NCBI GenBank assembly: GCA_020137815.1
Contig: CM035354.1
Coordinates: 5,577,423-5,641,422 of the forward strand
From: Hormiphora californensis
Taxonomy: Eukaryota > Ctenophora > Tentaculata > Cydippida > Pleurobrachiidae
Length of the DNA: 64,000 bases
Reading direction: 5' to 3'
Shown: positions 10,761-24,741 of the stretch, piece by piece
Position numbering within the stretch: the stretch's first letter is position 1
How the letters are laid out: every line of letters starts with the position of its first letter
Position numbers and translations under genes: made by a program
Notes under the pieces: generated by a model
Database searches by the model: none
What the model saw: the letters and a program-made list of their open reading frames with translations, nothing else
What the model was told of the DNA's origin: nothing

Positions 10761-11570
10761 ATGAGTCACACACTTGTCCTGACTATCCTCCTGTTTCCTG
10801 CCTGCTTGCTTTGCGAGTGTATCTCTCTCGGACTGGACAGGATCGCCCAGCAGGCCACCCTGACCCTGACCACACCAACCTCGTGTAAAGGAGATTACAG
10901 TGTGAAGTTGGTTGCGAAGAAACCGAAGGAAACCATTATGCAATGCTCTGTTCTGTGCCATAGAACTAGTCGAAGGAAGGCTAATCGAGGACCTAAAAAG
11001 AAAGGTGGAAAGGGTAAGTTGACCTCCTCAGATTCTGCAACCTGTACCTCCCCAAAGAACAATTATCCTGCCTGTCTGTGTAGTACATCATGCTCCAAGC
11101 GACGATGTGTGTTCTCCTGTGATTGTTATCAGGCCCTATCGGTGTTTTCACTTGACACACACTGGGAAGGAGTGAAGAGAAATGTTTGTGTGAAGAAAGT
11201 GTCTGGAGGGGGTTCCCTACATTTCTCACTGCTCCCCACTACATTAACATACAATTGCGAAAAACACTATGAACCCTGTGACCTATTGAAAGAGAACATA
11301 GGAACAGTTGATGGAATTTCATTTCCCTGTACTAAAGGCGAGAATTTGGTTATTTTGGCGTGCAATTGCTCGTGCAAAACGAGTAAGAAACAATGTGACG
11401 TACCAGTGGAAGCTGTGAACCACAGTCGCAGTCCCATAACACAGCATCTCTTGGAATATTTAGCAACACATAGCCAATCTCAGAGCAATCTAGTCATACC
11501 TCCAGTATATAGAGAAGAAATAAAATCGTACATTTCAAATCAAAATTTATGTGAAAAGCGTGAATCGTGA
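10761..11570 (+). CDS. Secreted cysteine-rich protein, family unknown
   Basis: A single-exon 269-residue ORF. Residues 1-20 form a signal peptide (MSHTLVLTILLFPACLLCEC), so export is likely. The mature chain has many cysteines in pairs and clusters (CLCSTSCSKRRC, CDCYQ, CNCSCKTSKKQC) and a Lys/Arg-rich stretch around residues 70-90 (RRKANRGPKKKGGKGK) that could be a processing or heparin-binding region. NCS and NHS are possible N-glycosylation sites. I recognise no domain. The cysteine pattern and single exon would suit a lineage-specific extracellular or matrix protein. No frame breaks are seen. Confidence 0.6.
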   Translation: MSHTLVLTILLFPACLLCECISLGLDRIAQQATLTLTTPTSCKGDYSVKLVAKKPKETIMQCSVLCHRTSRRKANRGPKKKGGKGKLTSSDSATCTSPKNNYPACLCSTSCSKRRCVFSCDCYQALSVFSLDTHWEGVKRNVCVKKVSGGGSLHFSLLPTTLTYNCEKHYEPCDLLKENIGTVDGISFPCTKGENLVILACNCSCKTSKKQCDVPVEAVNHSRSPITQHLLEYLATHSQSQSNLVIPPVYREEIKSYISNQNLCEKRES

Positions 11571-11993
11571 ATCACGATGATTGCGGTGATTTTTATTTTT
11601 TTGAATTAAATATTTGATAAGAGATCTTTATTTGATGTGATATGAGAACTTGGTATCCAAGACACCTCACACTCAGGCCGCTTCGCGCGCCGGCAAGGGA
11701 GGGGTAACTTCGTTACCAATATGAGAACAACGTACGTGGTTGTGGAACATGGCTAACCTATTGTATTGTCGCTGTTTTTTAGTTTTATGTAAAACAACGA
11801 GTTTTGACAAGTTAAATAATCAATGACAACTGTCAAACACTACAACTTAAACTACACATTCAAACTAACTTTTCACGCACGAGAGACAACTTATTACGAT
11901 AGAAGAACTACAAACTGTATATATATATTGGTTGCCCAGGTTCTACTACCACGACCCCCGGAGCTTCAAGCACCTGTCCCATTATAGTGTGAA
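11571..11993. other. Intergenic spacer
   Basis: About 420 bp between the cysteine-rich gene and the last exon of the PRDM gene, which converges on it. I see no gene or clear repeat here; it should hold both 3' ends. Confidence 0.5.
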
Positions 11994-12268
11994 TTACAAG
12001 TTTTCCATTCCCACTGCATCTACCAACTTGGTAGTACCAACTTGGTGCTTGTTGAGTAACAAACCCATCCAATGAGATCTCTCTGCATCATATAATAATG
12101 TCTGAAAAGATTCAGTAGGAATCCATCGAGTTGTCGTATCTTGTAACAAGTCGTATCACTTTCGTATAATTCTCTCAAACGACTTCCTTGATACACGACT
12201 GTAGTTGCTGGTGTGATAGTTCGAATCAGGGGCATATAGAGAAATATGAGAGAGAGAGAGAGAGAGAA

Positions 12269-12353
<85 letters not shown>

Positions 12354-12360
12354 AATATGT

Positions 12361-12397
<37 letters not shown>

Positions 12398-12398
12398 G

Positions 12399-12449
<51 letters not shown>

Positions 12450-15400
12450 TGAGAAAGGGTAAAAAGGAGTGAGAGATAAGTCGAAAAATAATCCCAAATT
12501 ATTGAAGTTAATATGTAAATGGATCCATTTCGAAATCAGTTTGTGTAATTAGAAATCGACATACCGAGCTGAGTAAGTTTTCCTCAGGTTTTAGCATGGT
12601 AGCAGTTGCTCGGGGAGAGAACGCACTTAGAGGGGAGGATTTGAATCCAGCATACTGTTTCAGTACCTTGAGCATCGTCTGTACGGAGAGAGAGAGAGGG
12701 AGTTATTCGTTGCCATTTTTTCAAGAGGCTCAACCTCCTGCAAATGCATTTAATCCAGCTCTCTCACTCGACTTTGTGAGCCCGCCCTGCCCGTGACCCA
12801 GGTGCAGCAGGTCCTTGGTTGAATTGAAGTGACCAGGATTGGAGCCCTTTATGAAGAAGTCTACACACACACAGTGTCGGTATTATAATCAATTGTACTG
12901 AACTATGAAACACTCTCATGAGGATAGTTCACGTGAATTTACCTAGTACCGCACTATAACTAATACTATCTCGTTCATGAAAATGAGGGATTTTGCAATT
13001 CAACCAAACGTCATTCACGTGACCCCCAGCGGTGGAAAATGGGTAAACTTGAGGAAACCTTTATGGTAAACCGCCAGCCCAAAGCGGAAAATAACGACTC
13101 AATCCAACCAACCCCCTCCCCCCCCCCCCCCTGGATAGACAACCCTATAACAATTACCCAGAAACCGCGGTAGGCGAGAATTAAAATCCCGACCATTAAA
13201 AAGTTTTGGGACAGCTTGCAGCTTACCTCTTGTTGTAGTGCAAGTTCGGTAGTAGTTCCCTTGCTGCATGACAGCTGTACTGTTGAGCTAATATGGGGAG
13301 GGGAGAGTTGCTTCAGATGAGTCCTCATGTGTTCTTTCAGAATACTCCCTCTCGCGAATGCTTTACCACACTGCTTGCACGCATGTGGTTTCTCGTTGGT
13401 ATGGGTCTGGATGTGTCGTCGGAGGTTTGATCCATCCGCAAACCGCATACTACAGTGCTGAAACGAGAGCAAGATTCAGTGATTTGCAGTGGTCAGACTG
13501 GTACATTACTATGATTTTTAAAGTACAGCCAACATAAGGGACCAACTTACAAAAAAAGAACCCGGGTATACGATTATAAGAAGGTTATTAATGATTCGTT
13601 ATGATTACTTGACCAGCTGGCAAGTCCTGGATTACCTAAGATGCTGTTTTCCTTTGCAATATAGTGGTCGTTTTGTTCTCGATAATACCGAGATATTATA
13701 ATAAAACCCGTATAATTAGTTGTACTCTAAAACTACTAACCAGTATAATATGTCCTTCTATAATATTATGAAATTATAAGTTGTTAAAACCCCTGGGGTT
13801 GGTGGAATTGTGTTATAGACCACTGAACGTGGAGTATTTCATGAGGTTGTATTGAGAGACTGAAAGAGTATTACTACCAACTATAGGAGGGCAAGAGAGA
13901 GAAATAGGGGGAGGGAGATAGAAGGGAAGAGAAAGAGAAAGAGATATACACATGAGAATCTACTATAAATATCCGCTGTTCCCTTCTCTAGCCGCTGTGT
14001 GCAATTGCAGCTCAGTGTGTTTGACCACATCCCCCCGCCTCCTGACTCCTAATGACCATTCGCACCAGCTAGAGTACTAAAGAACTGGTCCTCGCTAATA
14101 TCATCTTACATCCACAGCGTTCAAATCGGGACTACTATCTAACTAACTCTTGCTGCTCAGAGTGGCACAGCTGGTTATATACTCTGCATCTCCTTGTTGG
14201 CTGCACCATGTGATATGATGCCTTGTTTCCTGCTTCCCCTCATACTCCTCCTCTGCAGGGGAGTGCACTCTGCCCCCTCTACCACCCCAGAGAATGGTAG
14301 GGATAAACGGTACGCTCTCGTCCCCCTAACGAGATGCCGAGCCCCCAACTTTTACAATTGTAACGAGACAGTCCTGTGTATTCGAAACCAGGACCTGTGT
14401 GATGGTGTTTTTGATTGCCCCCTGGGGGACGACGAGGAACGGTGTACCAAGCACGAGTGCCCTCCTGCCGCCTACAAGTGTAGTGATACAGGGCGGTGTC
14501 TAAAACCCGGACAGCTGTGTAACGGTTGTGAGGATTGTGATAACTGGAGAGGATGAGAGGAACTTGTACCAGTGTGGTGGGCCAGTGTCCTGGGAACCGG
14601 TTCTATTGTGCATCCGATCACACCTGTATACCTGTAGCCTGGGCGTGTGATGGACAGACAGGCCAGTGTAGTGATGACCTGGATGAGAGGTGTGAGTTCG
14701 CGGAGCCTCTCAACATCACCCTGTCAACAGAAAATCCATGAGTTCCTTGTCTCAGTCAACTTCACCCGATCTGAATCACCCAAACACAGGCTGGCCCAGC
14801 AGATCCGAGTTTTAAAATGGAACATATCACTTTCTGACGGGGGTATTCTGTACGCGGCTCCCCAGCGGGTTTCCTTGGGCCGAGTGTGCGGGCCGAGCAA
14901 GGCTGAGGTGAGGGAGGAGGGAGCCCTGGTTGCCCAACTTTGCGGTGATTCCTTCCCACCCTGGCGATCTGGACACATTTATTCTCATTCTGGGTCATTA
15001 CTCCGTGATAATAAAGTTCTTTAATGACTTTGGAGAGGGAGATGAAGCGGAGAGAGGGCTGGAGATAAAGTTTTGGCAAGGAGCTTTGCTCATGTGAGAC
15101 AAAGATCAGGGACTAGTTATTGCTCGAATGTGACTGGGACAAAGATCAGGGACTAGTTATTGCTCATGTGGCCGAGAGAGGGACTGTAGTTTGTTGTAGG
15201 TTGTGAGATCTTTTTTAGTTGTCTTGTATAGTGCCTAATGTAACTTTTGTAGATGTAAATTCTTTTTAGCTTTTGTGACCAACACACGCACACACAAACT
15301 TTTCAGACTGTGCTTTATCCCAATAATTGAGAGTAAAACTGCTGCATTATTTTAAATTTGGTGTGTAAGCACCAGGAACCGACCGGATCAGGAAATACTG

Positions 15401-18400
15401 GTCCCTGATTGGCTGATAACCAGTCACGTGACCTAAATAACGAGTTCTGATTGGTCGTTTACTTGTTTCGGTCGGTTCCTGGTAAGCACCCGGATCCCTT
15501 ACCTGGCATTTGAATGGTTTGATCCCCGTGTGGGTACTGTTGATATGGACCTTCAGGGAACTCATATGGGCAAATGCTTTTGGGCAATGCTTGCACTTGA
15601 ACGGCTTTTCGCCTGAAATGAAGGGGTTATCAGGTATATCACATGATGTAGTAGATAGTAAAACTGGTAGCGATATGAAAGGGGGGTGATTATCAGCATA
15701 CTCCATGTGACTTGTGGCCCACTAAAGTTGCTTGACCTTACTCAACAAGCTTGTCCAGTGAAAGGGGAACTGGCTGTTGACACGGCGCTATCAGCTGATT
15801 CCTAATTGAATTTCAAACAGCCAAGTTGCAGATAACCCTCTTAAGAAGGTGAGAGTGGGAGTTATAAAACTTAGAGAGAGCATGGATTTAGAGAGTTCAG
15901 AAAGTACCATGTTTTAAGACACTTTACGTTTCAGTGGTGACTTTATCGCTACCGCACGGTGTCTTTTTCTCAACCTGAGTAAGCGTCTCAAAGTGAGTCA
16001 TATGACACGTATGATAGTGACACACCACGAGAGGGGCGAGGGGGGGGTCCCACTAAGAGGTCCCCCTCCATTTGTTTACCTAAGTGGTGCCCACAATAAG
16101 AGAGACAGTGTTTTCTCTATAAACACAGACAGAGAGTGCTCCAGTCCGGAAGTGGGAAACTAAGAGACAAATGAGAGGGAGGGGACACTAGTGGATCAAG
16201 GTGTGTATCGGGGGAGAGAGAATGAGATAACCCTCTCTCTCTCCAATCCAGCCCGGATGTTTGTGTCTGATCTATGTACCTGTATGGATCCTCATGTGAG
16301 TCTGTAGAGCCTGAGCAACACCAAATCCCTTCCCACACTCAACACACTTGTAGGGTCTATCGTTGTGTCCCGAGTGGTTTCTAGCGTGAGCCACCAGAGA
16401 GTCAGGCCGAGCAAAGGACCGCCCACATTTAGCACAGGTGAATGGTTTGGTGTGGGTTCGGACGTGCGCTTGTAGAGAGTCTCTCCTTGCGAACTCTTTA
16501 CCACATACTTCACATCGATATTGCTTGTCGTCTGGGGAGGGGGGAGGCGCCATTTAGTAGACAGAGAGGGGAGGGGTGGTCCCCTTTTAATTAATATAAT
16601 GGGAAATATAGCGTGGGAACCCAGATTTGGGAAACAACGCGGGGTGTGGTCACTCACTCTCATGAACACGTTGGTGAACTACAAGGGACCCGAGTTGAGT
16701 GAAGCTCTTCCCACAGTCCTCACAGGTGTGAGATGGAGAAGTGGGTGGGACAACGGCAGTCGGCTGGGACACTGCTGTTATAGGGATCGTTCTGATAGCT
16801 AGCTTTTCTTGCATCGCCTGGAGATGTATAGAGGGTTAGATACGAATTAGGGAGATGTAGAGAGAGAGTGAGACTGCATATGGTCAGGAATGTGGGACCC
16901 TCAACCGATAGCTGTAGGTGGAAGGGGTTTAGTTTTTTGTGTTGTTTTTCTAAACATCGTGATTAACTTAGAGTTACAAGAAGAGGAAAATTGATCACTG
17001 ATCAGATTGAGAGAGCTGTTAGTATGATTTTCTCATAGATAACTCTCGACCTATACTTGGTTAGATCACAGACAATAGCTACTTAGGTACTATAATAATA
17101 TATTTATAGTCGCCTGACAGATTAGACCCCTACTCAGGAGGGACAAACAATGACATTGGGGCCCAGGTCCAATCTGTCTCACTTTGGACCGCTACAACTG
17201 GTACACCCTTGTACCATAGCTGGAGTCTGTGATCGAGTTCATGTTATAGAGGTGTGTGTGTGTGTGTCTGTTTGTATACCTGGAGATTTTCCTTTAACAT
17301 CTGGAGAGATGGATTCAGAAAAAGTGGTGAGAGAAGTGGTGAGATGGCGAGGACAGGGGGTGTAACAGTCTGGGGACTCGGAGTTTTTAGGAGGTTCTCC
17401 GCATCAAAGGGCCGTACTGGGGTTTTCTTCTCTCCTGTGGGTTATGCGTCTGTTAGTTTTACAACATGATATTATGGTTCGGATATCATTTGTCTGGCGC
17501 CAGAAAGGCCAGGATATCATCAAAGCTTTGCAAAGGTGCTTTATACTAAAATCTTATTCTTTTATAATTCTCCGCCACCTATTTAGTAATATTATAGGCA
17601 GTGGATAATTCCCATTTTTCTAGTCTCGAGATTTCATAACCATAAAACGCAGTTATCCCATTTTCGTATACCCATGAATATACTTTACAAATGAATGCCG
17701 GTCATGAATAAATAGTTTATCCTTGTACCTCTCCCTTTTCATAAATCTCCTTATCTAACTCCATGTCACTACCAGACGGTCCCCGATTTACCGGGCAAAA
17801 CCCTTTCCCCCGACCATTCCGGTAAATCGGGGTCCGACTGTACCAGACGGTACCAACCTAAGTCCCTATATGGATATGTGTGACTCACCATGGTTGAGGG
17901 CATGTTCCAGTAGATGAATCCGGAGTGACTCCAGAAGAGCGAACACATGACCACACTCATCACACCACAGAAAGGCATCCTTGCCACATCGATATAGCCG
18001 GTGAGATACCATACTCAGGGGGTGAAGGAACATCTTGGGACAACAAGGACACTGGAACACACCTGTGAAGGGGTGGTGGTGAAAGGGAATACACGATTTA
18101 TTGTACCGGGGGGGGGGGGGGTAGAAGAAAGTGTTCGGAACTACCGATAACACAATAATCTATGGTGGTGATTAGGAAACAGCCCTGTTTTTTATACTGA
18201 TAAGCCGAGTATTGCACCATACATACCGGTCGGGGAGACTGCTGGAAGGGGGTGCAATTCCAAGAAGATTTAGGTAGCTATCAGAGAGTTTAAGGAGCAA
18301 CTCCTCGCCTCCATTCAAGTCCCGTGTTACCTAGTTGAAAACAGAAAATCAAGTTAAATTTTATCCATTTTTTAAAGTTCCCATCAGGTTGTGCGGTTAG

Positions 18401-19045
18401 GCTAGGTGTTCTGTTCATTGAGAAAAGACCACATAATAAACCCCATGGTTTCATAGTTACATATATATTCGCCCCCCTCGTCGTTGAAAAGTGAGAACTG
18501 TTTCGATCTTTACCAGTTAATCACCACACCTAGAGAACTGGAGGAAGACTGGAATTATATTTACCCGGAATTTTAGAGTTCCCGTGGTGTTGTCCAGTAG
18601 GACCTCAACGGTAGATTCAGAATTATTCCGGGCAAACTGGACCCAACCAAGCCAGGTAGACCTGGTATCGACATACCCTGTTAGGGCTCCAGCCTCTCCG
18701 AACACCTACAGTATCAGAGATAAGTGATTCTGCAGATAGCACTTGGGGGGTGGGGGGTCATGGGTTCTGTAGTAGAATTTGAACTGGGGGAGAGGTCATG
18801 TGTTCTGCAGATAGAGTTCGGGTATTTTTAAAGGGTACTCAGATAAGAACCTACCTCCCATAAATGGATATCTCGTGAAGAAGCGGCTGTTGGGATATAG
18901 GGAAATGGAAGGAGGGTGTCACTAAGGATGACCTCTGTTGTCCAAACCCCCATGCCATATCCAGGAACCTTGGAGGGTTGGAGTTGGAATCCAGATGGAA
19001 ACTCCACTGGAGACTGTAAAACACCCATTATATTACCGCTGTGTG
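11994..19045 (-). CDS. PRDM-family PR/SET-domain zinc-finger protein
   Basis: Reconstructed from consistent GT-AG sites. Exons in transcript order: 19045-18855, 18705-18565, 18330-18227, 18062-17889, 17434-17280, 16817-16658, 16531-16280, 15612-15503, 13457-13229, 12678-12565, 12101-11994 (stop TAA). The first three encode a PR/SET-like domain ([45 protein letters not shown]). The next exons encode about nine C2H2 fingers, several joined by TGEKP-type linkers, one split at CQ|HC by a phase-0 intron. A short non-finger tail follows ([15 protein letters not shown]). PRDM proteins are nuclear DNA-binding regulators, some with histone methyltransferase activity. All joins keep frame except 18227/18062, which has one surplus base. 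The N-terminal exons upstream of 19045 were not found. I cannot assign a paralogue. Confidence 0.8.
12247..12447 (+). repeat. (AG)n microsatellite in PRDM intron
   Basis: Interrupted AG dinucleotide tract inside the last PRDM intron (12102-12564). On the transcribed strand it is a CT tract. Confidence 0.95.
13964..13971 (+). promoter_or_regulatory. TATA box candidate for the LDLa/CUB gene
   Basis: TATAAATA lies 223 bp upstream of the first ATG of the LDLa/CUB gene on the same strand, within a PRDM intron. No other gene start is near. The position fits a core promoter with a leader of about 190 nt. Confidence 0.4.
14194..15097 (+). CDS. LDLa-repeat and CUB-domain extracellular protein, with frame breaks
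   Basis: Starts with a signal peptide (best start probably the Met-Met at 14215: [19 protein letters not shown]). Three LDL-receptor class A repeats follow: one with [16 protein letters not shown], one with CLKPGQLC, and one with [18 protein letters not shown]...DDLDERC. These usually bind calcium and ligand. After a short linker comes a CUB domain whose end is clear ([12 protein letters not shown], then [20 protein letters not shown]). No transmembrane segment is seen, so it may be secreted. The frame breaks near 14545, 14575, 14735 and 14990. The later two need +1; the first two could instead be one -1, although a +1 reading gives the expected acidic GEDER motif. Either the assembly carries surplus bases or the gene is decaying. 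It sits in a PRDM intron on the opposite strand. Confidence 0.7.
15099..15165 (+). repeat. 40-bp tandem duplication
   Basis: Two copies of caaagatcagggactagtta start at about 15100 and 15140, just after the LDLa/CUB stop codon. Confidence 0.85.
15372..15482. mobile_element. 111-bp MITE with 6-bp target duplication
   Basis: Perfect 14-bp inverted ends (CCAGGAACCGACCG / CGGTCGGTTCCTGG) are flanked on both sides by TAAGCA (15366-15371 and 15483-15488), the expected target-site duplication. It lies in a PRDM intron only about 15-20 bases inside the 5' splice site at 15502. No coding capacity. Confidence 0.85.
17781..17836. repeat. Small hairpin ccccgatttaccgg
   Basis: The inverted pair ccccgatttaccgg / ccggtaaatcgggg has a 27-bp loop and lies between accagacggt direct repeats. 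Related single motifs occur near 9783-9825, so this may be the end of a dispersed repeat. Confidence 0.6.
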
Positions 19046-20257
19046 CTGGGAAATAACATATTAGCTGGAACATATATATGTAGGTGGATATAATTATATG
19101 GAGAAAACGAGGGGATTCCTATTAAAACTGTGATGCAATGGGCTGTAAAACTGATAAATATTTGAAGGAGAAAAACGAAAACATATTATGAGGAGAACAC
19201 GCCTAGAACCGCTTATCACTTGCACTTGCACTTTCAGGGGCGTTTCACGTTAGTAGCTGCAAGTGCAGTACTTTGTGCAGGGCAAGTGGGTGAAATTGAT
19301 AAGAATGGAATTTAAAAAGCACAATCAAGCGAACCTAAACCAGTATTGAGAAGAAATGGTTAACTTATCCAAAAGAGGAACTGAACCAATAACGCGAGCT
19401 AACTTGGTGGGATATGGGAAGTGGGGGCTGTTTATACTATCCAATAGTGGCACACACATCTTGTCACGCCATCTCGGGAGCGCGTTAGATGGGCGTGAGG
19501 GGACTCGTTAAGAGCATGTTAACTAGGAAGCGCATTAAAGTGAGAGCAAGTTCCCTCGGCTGGTGATGAGGTTTGACCACCAGCTCGTCTATATAGATCT
19601 GCTTGCTACTTCGGGTGCACGCTTATAACATGCACCTGGTATAATACCAAACAAGAGAGGCTGGGGACAAGCACTACCCTAGAGAGGGAAAGAGAGAGAG
19701 AGGGGGGGGGAGTGCTTGTTTATCACCCTAAAACAAGGAAAGAGGGCTTGTTGTCTCCATTGTCCCACCCGGTGTTGTTACCCCGGAAGTGTGCAACGTA
19801 TTGTCCAACCCAGAGACCACACACTACTGGCACTGGAGTAAGGGGTGGTGCACAAAACAAGGGTCATGCAGCAAGTGGCGGGGGAACAATGGGGGGACGT
19901 CACCCAACCACCAGCAAAACTGGAGAAGGGGTCGCTCGCAGGACAACAAAACATGTGACAACAACAACTCAATAAAAGGGTCCATATTATATTATTGATA
20001 CCAACTGCTGCACCCATATTGTGTCTGAGAAAAAGGGGGAGTTTTGCCAAAGATGCTGCTCCATGGTGTTATTACTGGGAGTGATAAAGTAAACAGGAGG
20101 TGCAGGAAAAATCTGAAGGTTCACATCTCTTTCCCCCTCCTTGTCCCGGCCCCAGGTCCTACTTAGATAGACAGAGTGGGACCTGGGTATCGTTAAACAA
20201 ACAGTTGTAATGCCCCCCAGCACGTGATAGATGGTGCAGACACTTTACAGGGAGGGG

Positions 20258-20378
<121 letters not shown>

Positions 20379-21677
20379 TTATTATATACTGAAACTGAAA
20401 GGGGCGGAATGACACTCCGAATCTAACTAGTATCACTTGAAGGGACAGTGAACGGCAGAAGAAAGATAGAAAGTTAATTCACTTGTTTATCGCAATTCTG
20501 CCCCTTCTATTCTTCTCCTTTGATCTCTATAGCACTCTCCTTCTATCTATCTCCCTCTGTATGATTGAGACCAATCTGTCAGTATCCGTTTCAAATGACT
20601 AACTCCGCCGTGGTAGCAGAAGATATCTAGGACGAACGTCAGTCAAGCAGTCACCGACACTCGCAGAGCTACTTCTCACATTCAGGGGGGGGGGGCTATA
20701 GAGGGAGAGAATGGGAAGGACTACTACAGAGAGGAATTATTATAGAGCTGGGGAGGGTGCAAAGTTACCGGGAGCAGTTAGGACAATCATGCACCCTCGA
20801 CAAGGCCATCTGCACATGGTTGGTCCTTGTTCAGCAGTGAGAAAGCTATCACAGATTATCTGTAATTTTACATAGTAGTAGCAGCTAAATCACAGCTCAC
20901 CCCCAGATCTGCCAGACATCTCAAACTTACGGTGCTCAATAATCAAATGAGTAAACCCCCCTCTCTTTCTCTCGATCGCTTTCTCTCTTCCTCTCGATCG
21001 CGACTATAACATAGGGTGTCCTTTCGCCACTCAACTAGAGCCGGTCACTACTATAACAGTTTAACTCTAACTATGATCAATAGTTTGCAGTATAAAGTAA
21101 GCTGATGTAATCCGTTCAAGATGTAATACGCTAGGAGTTTCTACAAAAAAGGAGTGGGATATTTAACGTCAAAAAGAGTCCATTATAATAATCTCAGGGA
21201 TAACTTGATTTTATGCAGTTCAGCTTGATGATTATATTAATTATATATATCCGTGATATTATCCCCCTGATCCCTCCGCCCGAAATAAGGACTGTTTTAC
21301 CCCCGCTGACGAGCTAATATAGAGCCTATTTACACTGATTTCCCTTGTCTTGTGCAGCGTGAACCGGACCAGAAATTTGTATGGGTACAATTAAGACTCC
21401 AAATTACAACAGCAGAGAAATGAACTGTATAGTGTATAATGAATTGACCCCCCTTCCCCCAATGAGAGATATCGAAGTCATGTTATCATGGTTTAGAACC
21501 AGTGGAACTGTAACTAGAAACCTCAATCGGAGTTTAAAACACGCCCGCCGGGGGCTGAAGAAAAGACAGCAAGTCAGCTAGAAATAAATGCAGGAATTTT
21601 GGAGAAAGTTTCAATGAACAGAGCTCTGTTTATCTCTTATTCTTATCTCGCATATTCCTCCCCCACTTCACTGGAGC

Positions 21678-21930
<253 letters not shown>

Positions 21931-22573
21931 ATCATAACTAATATGTCGAGTGGGAAGGGAATGTTTCGAGTCTTCATTGGATAAAATTTTCCATATTCTG
22001 TACCTATAACAGTTCAATATGAAGTAAATTCAATTTAACTTCTACCCATAAAAAACAATAAAATGCATTGTTACGCTTTACTGTGACACCTTGAATCAAA
22101 CCTTTGAGACTGATCGACCTTCGACCCACTGAACCCACTTGATAAACTACCATTCATGAATCATAAAGTAATATTAGCCCATCCAGAATCTTTCATTAGC
22201 GGTTCAGGCCGACCCTCGTATCTATTTTCCTTTCCCCTCTTTTACAATTACGGCGATATATCTCATGGGAAAAAGAGTTGACAGCTTTATTGACCCCCCT
22301 GCCTGGGTGGGGCCCCTGTATTTTCAGTTAACAAGTTAAGTACGTCCCTGTGAGTTAGAGCGCTACGTTAATAGTTGGTAGCTAGGTAATAGGTTTACCT
22401 CTTCTTGCCCCACCTAGCCCCCCGTGGGAGTCCTAGTGTTGTACTAGTGTGATGCGATCTGTGATTGAATCACAAGTAGCTCTGCGGTCCCCCGACAGCC
22501 CCCAATTTGTAACAAGTGCATGCAGGGAGATACTTCTCTCAACTTTCACTTAGAGTCTTCTCTCTAAGTCTAT

Positions 22574-22824
<251 letters not shown>

Positions 22825-23720
22825 GACCTCACTTGCTCTCTCCCACTCCCTCGTTTTTCAATAAACTATTTAAACAGCCATAACTAAGCCATTATGTTGT
22901 CGATATGATCTTCGAATTGATAATGATACGAAGGATCTTCACAATTTGAATTACCAATACTGCAGCTACTTCCGAAATTCGTAATGCAACTACCATTATA
23001 CGATTACGATACTATATAACACCATTACCAACTTCAATAAATAGGGAGGCGAATATAAAACTAAATGACAAGGGGAGCGAGAGGGGGTATATCGAGACAT
23101 ACAAAATACTCAACTATTAAATAATCGCATCGGAAGTGCCATGAATCATGATCCAAAAACCATATATCATAGCAATGCTATTAGCATCGTTTAACTAAAA
23201 GAAGAACGGACACGTTACTGTTATGTTTCTCTCCCTTACCCTGTTCGGACTCTTATTATACCAGCACGTAGAATGAATAGGGGCAGGGAGAGTTTTGATA
23301 AAACTTTTATTGTTTTACTAAGAAGTTCGTGTTACAAAATTATTGTGCCATTTTATGTGATTTCCCCTGATAGTAATCCTGTCTAACTACCCTGCCGTTC
23401 ATATCATTTGATCATGTGTTAATGATATCTCTCGGCTCAGAGGGAAGAAGGATTCCTACTTTCAAATATCATGATCAATGGATCAAATTAGAATGGATAA
23501 TGGACCACTGGACCGTGAGAAATTTGATTTTCCACTTAGTATGTTGACTTTTCTAATGGAAATTGCTGTCCTCATGCTTAAGTAATTTGACTTATCGAAA
23601 TTTTATCAAATTTTCGACGCGTGCCTGCTGCTAAATAGGGAATTGATGGCGCCACCACTCCCACTAAAACACGTGGGAACGTACAAGAAATCTGTAACAA
23701 GGCATCAGTGATCACCTATT

Positions 23721-23892
<172 letters not shown>

Positions 23893-24741
23893 CACCTTGA
23901 TAGTCTTGTTGACTGGCATTGCCTCTAAACTCAATCATTCCCCGGTCCCCGCTGACATAAGAGTCAATTAGAGAGCCCGGCAATTGGTTTAGGAAGGAGA
24001 GAGACATGCCGTTGCGATTCTTACAGGGACCATTAACCTGTTAGAGTTCTGCACTCTATGAGGCTGAGAGATCGACGTGTCGAGAGATGGCACCCCCATC
24101 ATATTGCCTGGACGAGCCATGGGCAATGAATATTGAGAATGCATTATGTTAGCCACTTAGATTATGTAATGTGAGTTTAAAATGGAGCACTGTGAATGAG
24201 TGACAAAAATATTGCGTTGCATTGCATGACTCAGACTATTAAATTAATATAATAACGCATGCGGCATGAGCTCGGTGAATAAATCAAGACCGGTAATTCT
24301 ATTTGCTTTTAGCTTGATATCTAACCGTCCGATGATGCCTACATCCCCACCAAGCCCCGGTGGTAGAAACTCTGAAATTTGATGACATACAATGAGACTG
24401 CCATCAGTCTGGCGGCACCAGATGAAACCAACGACAAGAAATGAGAGGAATTATAGCGGCTTTTGTCTGTTCACAAGTAGCTATTGAACCTTGTTAGGCC
24501 AAACTCCTCAAAAGGCTACTGGTGGCATTATGTAACTATTTAGACAATAGAACAATGAAACAAGTAGCCAAACCTGCCATATATAACCAGTTCTCAGCAC
24601 AAAAGGGGCCCGGGGCACCCTTCAGCAAGGGATTGCGAAAGGCACTAAAGTGGGTGGTCAGCAGTACGCTGTCTGGCGGGGACCGACAGGCAGTATGTGG
24701 TGTGATATTCATCAGGAATATGAAAGATGATAGTGATAGGT

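Noticed and set aside
21350-21581. Possible exon after a good 3' splice-like site
   Set aside because: The frames are short, not conserved in appearance, and have no partner exons nearby.
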